From Candidatus Saliniplasma halalkaliphilum (GTDB lineage Archaea > Thermoplasmatota > Thermoplasmata > Halarchaeoplasmatales > Halarchaeoplasmataceae), in the NCBI GenBank assembly GCA_019594235.1, contig JAFDTG010000044.1, positions 1 through 12,097 of the forward strand: a DNA stretch of 12,097 bases. The letters are read 5' to 3'. The notes under the pieces are model-generated. The model was not told the origin of the DNA, ran no database searches, and worked only from the letters and a program-made list of their open reading frames with translations. Of this stretch, positions 6,438 through 12,097 are shown piece by piece. The position numbers were made by a program, and so were the translations under genes. Numbering within the stretch: the stretch's first letter is position 1; each line of letters begins with the position of its first letter.

Positions 6438-6981
6438 GGATCAATCCCGCACCTTTCAATTCGTCCTTTATGTGGTCCACTGCCTCTTCCAAGTCCTGTA
6501 TCTCTTTGGCACCGGTACATACCATGTTGCCTGAGCCGAAGAGCAGTAGAACGACGTCGGAATCTCTCAATCTGTAAACCAGACCAGGGAACTGTTCGGG
6601 TTCATATTCGACCCTTTCCAAGCCAAGTGTGATAGCCACCGAGTTGAGGTTCAAATCAGCGCCTAAACCGTAAGATGCCACTATGTTTTGTACCGTAACG
6701 TCTATTTCATCAGCAGTTTCTATACCTTTTTTATTGAGTAATTTTTTGACTTTGTTGACACTTGTCCTTGCCTCTTCAACTGTCTTACCTCCAGTACATA
6801 CTACTTTACCGCTGGTGAAAAGTAAGATCGCCGTCTTTGGTTCACTTACCCTATAAACGAGACCGGGGAACTTCTCTGGATCATACTCTGAGCCATCTAG
6901 TACTCTTGACGCTTCTTCTAGGTCCAAATTACGTTCCATAGAAGAGGATGCTACTACGTTTTCTATCTTTAGTCCTTCCAT
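6433..6981 (-). CDS. tbp: TATA-box-binding protein (TBP)
   Basis: A 182-residue archaeal TBP, the general transcription factor that bends promoter DNA and recruits TFB and RNA polymerase. Two direct repeats form the saddle: residues 5-85 and 96-176. Each carries NIVAS or NVVAS, EYxPE(K/Q)FPGLVYR and LLF-x-SG-x-x-VCTG. The four intercalating phenylalanines are present (Phe38, Phe55, Phe131, Phe148). In the second repeat the usual Lys of FxSGK is Asn152, a mild oddity. Only a short C-terminal tail follows. The ATG at 6981 is preferred over the GTG at 6990 because GTGAT lies five bases before it and homologues begin close to the first repeat. The promoter region holds several TATA-like elements. 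The hydrolase gene follows with a 5-base overlap. Confidence 0.97.
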   Translation of the reverse strand: MEGLKIENVVASSSMERNLDLEEASRVLDGSEYDPEKFPGLVYRVSEPKTAILLFTSGKVVCTGGKTVEEARTSVNKVKKLLNKKGIETADEIDVTVQNIVASYGLGADLNLNSVAITLGLERVEYEPEQFPGLVYRLRDSDVVLLLFGSGNMVCTGAKEIQDLEEAVDHIKDELKGAGLIH

Positions 6982-7002
6982 AATTATCACTTCTTCTTTA
7001 AT

Positions 7003-7072
7003 CAGTTTAAATATCGAAGCTATATAAGGTTTATAAAGTCTTCGAAGGTTTTTGCAGGGATAAAATTAAAAA
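7003..7072. promoter_or_regulatory. Divergent promoter region: TBP and flavoenzyme genes
   Basis: Four TATA-like elements occur in 70 bases: GTTTAAATAT (7005-7014), TATATAAGG (7021-7029), TTTATAAAG (7030-7038) and GATAAAATTAAAA (7059-7071). The first two suit the minus-strand TBP gene, the last suits the flavoenzyme at 7103. CTTCGAAG at 7040-7047 is an 8-base palindrome between them. Which are used is not decidable from sequence. Confidence 0.4.
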
Positions 7073-7102
7073 GAGGACCGTTCTAGGTTTTCCGAAGAGA
7101 TC

Positions 7103-8242
7103 ATGGATGTTGCAGTGATAGGCGGAGGACCCGCAGGAACGAGAGTTGCGAGACAGCTCGCTGACGCCGGCTTCGAAACTGTCATATTCGAAAATAGACG
7201 GAAGATCGGTAAGCCGGCGAAGTGTGCCGGGTTGGTGAGTCCTAGAGTCGTTTCGATGACCGGTACGGATAGTGTTATCAAGGAGGGATACAGAGCAGTG
7301 ATCACTCCGCCGGAAGGAGAACCTCTGATCCTAGAAGCTAAAGAACCCAAAGCCTACGTTATCAATCGTGCTGAATTCGACAGAGAGATGGCCGAGAAAG
7401 CAGTAGATAGCGGAGCGGTGTTAGAACTTGGTGCTAAAGCCGTAGATACTTCGTTTAACGGTAAAAGGAGTGTAACATACAGAGATTCAGGGAATTTTAA
7501 AAAAATCGAAGCTGATCTGGTCATCGGAGCGGATGGTCCAAATTCTTTGATGCGTAAGAAAGCAGGACTACCTGGACCTGAAGAGATGGTGGTGGGGGTA
7601 CAGGCGATAATCGGTGAAGGATCTGAAGATATCCACATATTTCTCGGAAAAGAGATCTCACCTGATTTCTTCGGTTGGGAACTACCACATCCGTCCGGGA
7701 CTTTGATCGGTGTGGCTAGTAGTGATGGGGATGCTTACGATCATCTAAAAAGGTTGGTCGGAAAAAGGGGTTACCTGGATAAAATAATCGGGTATTCAGC
7801 CGGAGCTATACCCCTTGGACGGATCAAGAACAGCGTTGAAAACGGACTTATGTTAGTCGGTGATGCTGCCTGTCAAGTTAAACCTCTTTCAGGAGGAGGT
7901 TTGTTCCCGGGTCTTCTTTCAGCAGATATATGTGCAGAAGTTGCTATAGATGCTCTAGAAAACGATGATACTTCCAAAGATAATCTCCGGGAATACCACG
8001 AAAAGTGGCAGAAAGGTATCGGTTCTGAGATATCAAAAGGGATGTGGATGAGGAAGATCTTCAAAGGGATCACCGATAGAGAAATGAACGATATGATAGA
8101 TGCATTGAAAAACGAAAAAGTCAAAAAAGTTGTGGAAGAAGTCGGTGATATCGATTACCCGTCAACGCTTGCGAAGTCTGTGCTTAAGGCGTCTCCGAAG
8201 TTGATTAAATTTGCCGGACCAATGATCAAGAATATCTTCTAA
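7103..8242 (+). CDS. Geranylgeranyl reductase family FAD-dependent oxidoreductase
   Basis: A 379-residue flavoprotein of the GGR family, about the usual length. The FAD dinucleotide-binding motif is VIGGGPAG (5-12). Glu30 ends the second strand and would bind the ribose. KCAGLVS (40-46) is the family's Cys-containing active-site segment. GADGPNS (142-148) is a second conserved FAD element, PDFFGWELP (187-195) matches the GGR substrate motif PxxYxWxFP, and GDAA (253-256) contacts the pyrophosphate. In archaea such enzymes hydrogenate the geranylgeranyl chains of ether lipids, but many genomes carry several paralogues, some acting on other isoprenoids, so lipid saturation is likely and not certain. 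It is probably membrane-associated through its C terminus. It is divergent from TBP. Its last 27 codons overlap, antisense, the end of the following minus-strand gene. Confidence 0.9.
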   Translation: MDVAVIGGGPAGTRVARQLADAGFETVIFENRRKIGKPAKCAGLVSPRVVSMTGTDSVIKEGYRAVITPPEGEPLILEAKEPKAYVINRAEFDREMAEKAVDSGAVLELGAKAVDTSFNGKRSVTYRDSGNFKKIEADLVIGADGPNSLMRKKAGLPGPEEMVVGVQAIIGEGSEDIHIFLGKEISPDFFGWELPHPSGTLIGVASSDGDAYDHLKRLVGKRGYLDKIIGYSAGAIPLGRIKNSVENGLMLVGDAACQVKPLSGGGLFPGLLSADICAEVAIDALENDDTSKDNLREYHEKWQKGIGSEISKGMWMRKIFKGITDREMNDMIDALKNEKVKKVVEEVGDIDYPSTLAKSVLKASPKLIKFAGPMIKNIF

Positions 8243-8965
8243 CCACGGGAAGGAATTGTACTCTTCCTGCATGTAAAGCATTACAGCAAATATTCCGAAG
8301 AATGCAGCTAAACCCCCTAACAGGTACTGGGGCCATCGTGGGATAGGTGTTTTTACGGTAAAACTCGTATCCGGTAAGATCCCGTTCACACCCAACATCG
8401 TTATGTTGATACTGCCTGCATAATAAGGTTCGTCGGAGGTACCTGGTCTCTTGGTAGCGTTGTCCCATTCTGAATCGGTGAAATGACCTTTAGAACGCAT
8501 GATACTTCGATTTTCATCTTCTGAATGGTCGAACTCCATCTGGAATCGGACAAAATAAACTCCCTTTTCCGTATCATCAGTCGTTTGAATGCTGAAACGC
8601 TGGGGAAGTACCTGTTCGGCAGAGAGTACGTTCAATCGAAACGATCTTTGAGTAGTACCCTGAAGCTTGAAAACAGGTGGCTCGTCGATCTCGTATATCT
8701 CCTTTTGTTCATCCAGGTCAGCGTACGCGTATATCTCGGCGGTCAAAACAACGTCTTCTATATCGAATTCATAGGCGTTGGTTAAATTGAAATCTAGATT
8801 ACCTTCGTTTCCAGGCTGGATGATGGGTGTGGAGAAGTCACTCAGAATCTTGTTGACTCTACCGGGATCGGATACCTCTGTGACCTGTGCTGAAGCCGCC
8901 CCTAAAAAGATAGTCGGGGTCAATATCAACAGCACTGAGAACAATATCAAGGGTTTGTGATCCAT
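8162..8965 (-). CDS. Secreted, C-terminally membrane-anchored protein (NEW3/COG1361-like)
   Basis: A 267-residue protein with an N-terminal hydrophobic signal ending in GAASAQV, an extracellular region of about 180 residues rich in beta strands, one membrane segment (WPQYLLGGLAAFFGIFAVMLYM) and a very basic cytoplasmic tail (RRRLKHRLRKR). The pattern IIQPGNEGNLDFNLTNAYEFDIEDVVL resembles the immunoglobulin-like NEW3/CARDB strands of archaeal COG1361 S-layer-associated proteins, but similarity is general. Four N-glycosylation sequons (NLT, NRS, NAT, NIT) are visible in the outer part. The function is unknown; a cell-surface role is inferred. The ATG at 8965 is preferred because GAGG lies 5 bases upstream; an ATG at 8983 would add 6 residues. 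The last 81 bases overlap the flavoenzyme gene. Confidence 0.72.
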   Translation of the reverse strand: MDHKPLILFSVLLILTPTIFLGAASAQVTEVSDPGRVNKILSDFSTPIIQPGNEGNLDFNLTNAYEFDIEDVVLTAEIYAYADLDEQKEIYEIDEPPVFKLQGTTQRSFRLNVLSAEQVLPQRFSIQTTDDTEKGVYFVRFQMEFDHSEDENRSIMRSKGHFTDSEWDNATKRPGTSDEPYYAGSINITMLGVNGILPDTSFTVKTPIPRWPQYLLGGLAAFFGIFAVMLYMQEEYNSFPWLEDILDHWSGKFNQLRRRLKHRLRKR

Positions 8966-8987
8966 TACATCCTCTAAATTCATAAGG

Positions 8988-9018
8988 GTATAAAATACTT
9001 ATGCGATTAGATATAAAG
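8988..9018. promoter_or_regulatory. Shared TATA region: surface protein and taw2
   Basis: GTATAAAATAC (8988-8998) has symmetrical GTAT/ATAC arms and can be read as a TATA box on either strand: its centre is 34 bases before the taw2 ATG and 28 bases before the ATG at 8965. A second element, AGATATAAAG (9007-9016), would suit the minus strand with the ATG at 8983. The whole divergent gap is only about 43-60 bases. Confidence 0.45.
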
Positions 9019-9026
9019 GTTTACCT

Positions 9027-10019
9027 ATGCCTTCGAAGAAAGGGCCGGTGGTCAAGGTCGAGAAAGATAAAGGGCAGCAAGTCCTCGAAAGACTCAAAGA
9101 GGAAGACCGGTTAGATGGCGATAGGATGATCGAGCAGAGGGGGAGTAAACTTATAATTCCTGTCAAGGAAGGGGATGAAGAAGATATCTTAGAGAAAAGT
9201 GAAGACAAATCTACTCCTTTCCAGAAGATCCAAAGCAAGGTCGATATTGCAGAAGTTTTGAAAGAAAAATTACCCGAGAGGTGGGAAAGGGTTGGAGATA
9301 TTTTACTGATCAAGTTACCTGAGGTATTTGATGGTAAAAAAAATCATATCGGTAAAGTCTATGCAGAAGTTTTGGGTATGAAAAGCGTTCTGATCCAGGG
9401 AGGTATAACAGGTACGAAAAGAGAACCCGAGGTGGAGCTAATTTATGGTGAAGAGACTGAAACGGTGCACCTTGAGAACGGTATCAAATACAAACTCGAC
9501 GTTGCGGAACTGATGTTCTCCAGCGGGAACATCGACGAGCGGGTACTCATGGCAGGAGTTCCGGGGGAGGGGGAAACAATAGTAGATATGTTTGCCGGTA
9601 TTGGCTACTTTACACTGCCCATGGCCGTCCACTCTAAACCGGAGAATATCTACTCGCTGGAGATCAACGAAGTCGCTTACGGATATTTGAATGAAAATAT
9701 CGAGTTGAACGGAGTTCAGGAGACCGTTGAGACATGGAACGGCGACAACCGTGAGTTTGCTAAGAGTAGGATCGCGGACAGGGTCGTTATGGGTTACCTG
9801 CATGACACGTGGAAGTTTTTACCGAAGGCGGTCGAACTTCTTGATGGTGAAGGGGTTATACACTATCATACAAGGGCGGCGGATGTAAATTTTCCAGGGC
9901 AGGTCGAAAGAGAACTGGCTGAGAATATTGGGAAAGATTTTGAGATCACTGAGATCAGAAAGATCAAATCCTACGCACCCCATGTCTTTCACGTAGTGGC
10001 CGATGTTGACGTGTTTTAA
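9027..10019 (+). CDS. taw2: tRNA-Phe 4-demethylwyosine aminocarboxypropyltransferase (Taw2/TYW2)
   Basis: A 330-residue enzyme of the Trm5/TYW2 family. It would transfer the 3-amino-3-carboxypropyl group of SAM to C7 of 4-demethylwyosine at position 37 of tRNA-Phe, a step of archaeal wyosine synthesis. Seen here: a divergent N-terminal part (1-90), the family segment LMFSSGNIDER (162-172), SAM motif I VDMFAGIGYFTLPMA (186-200), motif II SLEINEVAYGYLNENIELNG (210-229), GDNREF (239-244), then RVVMGYLHDTWKFLPKA (252-268) and IKSYAPHVFHVVADV. The GYLH...KFL segment matches Taw2 proteins such as Pyrococcus PH0793, where Trm5 has an NLP motif, so I choose Taw2 over Trm5. Other wyosine genes (taw1, trm5) are not in the window. 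ATG at 9027 has AAAGGT upstream and is divergent from the surface-protein gene. Confidence 0.85.
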   Translation: MPSKKGPVVKVEKDKGQQVLERLKEEDRLDGDRMIEQRGSKLIIPVKEGDEEDILEKSEDKSTPFQKIQSKVDIAEVLKEKLPERWERVGDILLIKLPEVFDGKKNHIGKVYAEVLGMKSVLIQGGITGTKREPEVELIYGEETETVHLENGIKYKLDVAELMFSSGNIDERVLMAGVPGEGETIVDMFAGIGYFTLPMAVHSKPENIYSLEINEVAYGYLNENIELNGVQETVETWNGDNREFAKSRIADRVVMGYLHDTWKFLPKAVELLDGEGVIHYHTRAADVNFPGQVERELAENIGKDFEITEIRKIKSYAPHVFHVVADVDVF

Positions 10020-10035
10020 AGTATCTTCCAAACTA

Positions 10036-10069
10036 TTATTTATAACTTTGATAATACGGTTAAAAGGTG
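10036..10069 (+). promoter_or_regulatory. TATA box and SD-like site of the zinc-ribbon membrane gene
   Basis: TTATTTATAAC (10036-10046) is centred 25-26 bases before the GTG at 10067, predicting a leaderless transcript from that codon. AAGGTGGAT overlaps the same GTG and would act as SD for a second GTG at 10076, so two starts compete. Confidence 0.45.
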
Positions 10070-11017
10070 GATCAAGTGGTAAAGTGTACTAACTGCAATG
10101 CTGAAATACCTGAGGAGGAAAGAGGTAGATTCTGTCCATACTGTGGATCCCTGTTGAGGGGATGGTCTAAAACAAACGTACAACAGGGATTTCAATATTA
10201 TAAAAAGAAATTGAGTACATCAGAAACCCTCTCTAAGGGTTACAGTATCCTAATGGATAATATTAAACCGATATTGGTCTACTGGACATTACCAGTTATG
10301 TTAATCATCATTCTATCTTTCATGCAGCAGTACACCCTCTCGAACATAACTACAGCTTTTGAGGGAGTGGCGGACTTTTCCGTTCTTATGGATCTTGCGC
10401 TTCAGGCGATCTTTATAACAATCCCTCTGTCTCTTATCACCACCATCCTCGAATTGATCTTCATCGGTGGGATCGTAGGGATGGCCCAGGAAGCTTATTA
10501 CACCGGTACGACCTCTTACGAAACCGGGTTCAAATCTATTAAAAAACATCCTCTAGGTATCATCGGTGCGAGTATTTTGATCACTCTAGCGGTGAATTTC
10601 GGACTGGTACTGTGCATTATACCTGGTCTATTTTTATGCTACTGGTGGTTATTCGCCATACCGATGATCGTCATAGAAGGAAAAAACATCTTTGACTCGC
10701 TATCAGATAGTAAAAAATTTGCCAAAGACAACAAAACCTTGAAGTTTACGATAGCTTTGATAGGAGTTTTGATTGTTATGAATATAGTCGGGATTATCCT
10801 TTCTTCTGTCATTTCCTTTTTCTTTAGAGGAGAGATATTCTCTATTTCTTCAGAAGTTATAGTGACACCGATAATCACAGGTTTAGTGACCCTGTTGGGT
10901 ATGAGTTTCGTAGGGATCTGTATAACGGTTCACTTCCTCAAAGGAAGACCACCTACAGCTGAAAAACCTGGATTCGATAAACCGACCCCGCCTCCACCAG
11001 ACCTGCTGAACGATTAA
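10067..11017 (+). CDS. Zinc-ribbon integral membrane protein (GPDPase-membrane/YciC-like)
   Basis: A 316-residue protein with an N-terminal zinc ribbon (Cys7, Cys10, Cys23, Cys26: CTNC and CPYC) followed by a cytoplasmic linker and about six membrane helices between residues 65 and 290. The central part, LVLCIIPGLFLCYWWLFAIPMIVIEGKNIFDSLSDSKKF, is the hallmark of the DUF975/YciC/glycerophosphodiesterase membrane-domain group: a GxxLxxxPG turn, a bulky aromatic helix and an E-(G)-x-x-x-x-D-(A/S)-L amphipathic loop. The C terminus is proline-rich (KPTPPPPDLL). Functions in this group are unknown; a role in membrane organisation is only suggested. Prepended zinc ribbons are common in archaeal membrane proteins. 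It has its own TATA box. GTG at 10067 is used; GTG at 10076 would give MVKCTNC and is equally defensible. Confidence 0.75.
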   Translation: MDQVVKCTNCNAEIPEEERGRFCPYCGSLLRGWSKTNVQQGFQYYKKKLSTSETLSKGYSILMDNIKPILVYWTLPVMLIIILSFMQQYTLSNITTAFEGVADFSVLMDLALQAIFITIPLSLITTILELIFIGGIVGMAQEAYYTGTTSYETGFKSIKKHPLGIIGASILITLAVNFGLVLCIIPGLFLCYWWLFAIPMIVIEGKNIFDSLSDSKKFAKDNKTLKFTIALIGVLIVMNIVGIILSSVISFFFRGEIFSISSEVIVTPIITGLVTLLGMSFVGICITVHFLKGRPPTAEKPGFDKPTPPPPDLLND

Positions 11018-11022
11018 GATAA

Positions 11023-11034
11023 GTTTTGCAAAAC
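11023..11034. other. 12-base perfect palindrome between two genes
   Basis: GTTTTGCAAAAC lies 5 bases after the membrane-protein stop and 32 bases before the radical SAM start. It could be a dimeric regulator's site just at the TATA position (ACATATTT at 11033-11040) or a chance AT-rich palindrome. Confidence 0.35.
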
Positions 11035-11066
11035 ATATTTGTAGATTGATTTGAGTATTACATAAT

Positions 11067-12062
11067 ATGAAAGAGGCTATGTTCTGGGAGAAGGGAGACA
11101 GAAAGTCTGTCCAGTGTCACTTGTGCGGACATCACTGTGATATCAAAGAGGGGAAGAGAGGTATATGTGGTGTCAGAGAGAACCAAGATGGTAAATTGTA
11201 CTCTTTGATCTACGGTAAAATCGCGTCGGTTGCTATCGATCCTATAGAAAAGAAACCACTTTATCATTTTAAACCTAGATCCAAAGTGCTTTCGTTTGGA
11301 ACGGTAGGGTGTAACTTCAGATGTGAGTTCTGTCAGAACGCATCACTTTCCTGCGGTGATCCAAGCAGCCCCCACTTAAAAAAATTCACCGTCGATGAAC
11401 TTGTTCAAAAAGCGCTGGATTTCGACGGGATCGCTTGGACATACAACGAACCAGCTATCGATTTCGAATTCTCCTACGACGTTTCGAAAAAGTATAAAGA
11501 AGAAGGCGGGGGGTACGTCGTTTACGTGACAAACGGGTTTATGGAAAGTGAACCTCTTGAGAAGATCTCACCGTACTTGGATGCCATGAACATCGATATC
11601 AAGGCCATGAGCGATAAGTTCTACAGCGAGATCGTCGGTGGAAAAGTTCAGAAGGTTCTGGATACCGCTGTGAAAGCTAAAGAACTGGGTATCCATATCG
11701 AAGTGACCTACCTGGTGATACCGGAACACAACGACAGCAAAGAAGAACTCAGGGAGTTCTCAACATGGATAAAGGGTAACCTCGGTGAAGATACGGTCAC
11801 ACATTTCTCCAAATTCCACCCTTCACATAAGATGAGGAACGTTCCCGCTACACCCTCTAGCAAGATGGACCAGGCCAGGAAGATCGCCGAAGATGTAGGA
11901 TTGAACTTCGTCTATCTAGGGAATCTCCCTGCTGACAACGATACGAGGTGCCCGAACTGTGGGAAAGCTATCATAAAAAGATCCTATTTTTCGTCGGGAG
12001 AACCTAACCTAGAAAACGGTAAATGTCCACAGTGTGGAAGGGATATCCCGATCATCTTATGA
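11067..12062 (+). CDS. amrS: AmmeMemoRadiSam-system radical SAM enzyme (AmrS)
   Basis: A 331-residue radical SAM protein of the AmrS/COG1180 group. The [4Fe-4S]-binding motif is GCNFRCEFCQN (Cys82, Cys86, Cys89). An N-terminal Cys-rich segment, CHLCGHHC...GICGVREN (Cys17, 20, 24, 34), and a C-terminal zinc ribbon, CPNC...CPQC (Cys295, 298, 320, 323), are both normal for the family. AWTYNEPAIDFEF (about 123-135), YVTNGF (153-158) and MNIDIKAM (173-180) are the barrel strands shared with pyruvate-formate-lyase activating enzymes. The system is named after AMMECR1, Memo and this radical SAM protein, which often occur together; the reaction is not established. Neither partner is within the window, though they may lie to the right. 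No SD is visible; a TATA-like ACATATTT about 30 bases upstream implies a near-leaderless start. Confidence 0.92.
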   Translation: MKEAMFWEKGDRKSVQCHLCGHHCDIKEGKRGICGVRENQDGKLYSLIYGKIASVAIDPIEKKPLYHFKPRSKVLSFGTVGCNFRCEFCQNASLSCGDPSSPHLKKFTVDELVQKALDFDGIAWTYNEPAIDFEFSYDVSKKYKEEGGGYVVYVTNGFMESEPLEKISPYLDAMNIDIKAMSDKFYSEIVGGKVQKVLDTAVKAKELGIHIEVTYLVIPEHNDSKEELREFSTWIKGNLGEDTVTHFSKFHPSHKMRNVPATPSSKMDQARKIAEDVGLNFVYLGNLPADNDTRCPNCGKAIIKRSYFSSGEPNLENGKCPQCGRDIPIIL

Positions 12063-12097
12063 ATTTTAAAGGTAATACATCAACTGTGCTTTCTTCA

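Noticed and set aside
6312..6632. Open + strand frame of 106 codons across the TBP-hydrolase junction
   Set aside because: Antisense to two strongly supported genes; Pro/Cys/Arg-rich sequence typical of a shadow frame.
8525..8785. Open + strand frame of 86 codons opposite the surface-protein gene
   Set aside because: The minus-strand gene has signal peptide, sequons and membrane anchor; the + frame has no recognisable features.
9438..9803. Open minus-strand frame of 121 codons inside taw2
   Set aside because: It lies opposite the conserved SAM-binding motifs of Taw2; no family resemblance, SD or promoter.

Overview
The window is archaeal chromosome. It carries a two-repeat TATA-binding protein, a geranylgeranyl-reductase-family flavoenzyme (isoprenoid ether lipids), a Taw2-type wyosine enzyme and archaeal-style promoters. 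TATA boxes of the form TTTAWATA sit about 25 bases before the start of several near-leaderless genes, while other genes carry an AGGTGAT-like Shine-Dalgarno (SD). The TBP looks most like those of Thermoplasmatota or related uncultured euryarchaea, but this is from memory of the family, so the lineage call is weak. GC is moderate. There is no sign of an insertion sequence, integrase, phage gene, CRISPR array, tRNA or rRNA.

Left part (1-1700): the tail of a TPR protein on the + strand; a 250-base AT-rich gap; a tandem PRC-barrel protein on the minus strand; another gap; and a PfpI/DJ-1 family protein on the + strand. The two gaps share an exact 27-base direct repeat. Read on the minus strand, each copy is a near-perfect SD followed by GTG-ATG and a micro-ORF of 12 or 9 codons.

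Middle (1700-5600): a class I methyltransferase (minus) divergent from a GPR1/FUN34/YaaH-type membrane transporter; an RDD membrane protein (minus) divergent from a YdjM-like membrane protein; then an M55 D-aminopeptidase followed by a previously easy-to-miss 44-residue zinc-ribbon protein with a TTG start and a consensus SD.

Right part (5590-12097): TBP and a TatD-like metal-dependent hydrolase form a minus-strand pair. The hydrolase has no ATG, GTG or TTG before its metal-binding HxH motif and seems to start at ATT overlapping the TBP stop. Divergent from TBP is the flavoenzyme. Its last 27 codons lie exactly antisense, in codon register, to the end of a secreted membrane-anchored protein. 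That gene is divergent from taw2. Then follow a zinc-ribbon membrane protein and an AmmeMemoRadiSam-type radical SAM enzyme.

Most genes look like single transcription units with their own TATA box. The only likely operons are TBP-hydrolase and D-aminopeptidase-zinc ribbon. The content is mostly housekeeping or conserved archaeal. I see no obvious new multi-gene system. The items most worth checking are the 27-base leader repeat with micro-ORFs, the ATT start, the small zinc ribbon and the codon-on-codon antisense overlap.
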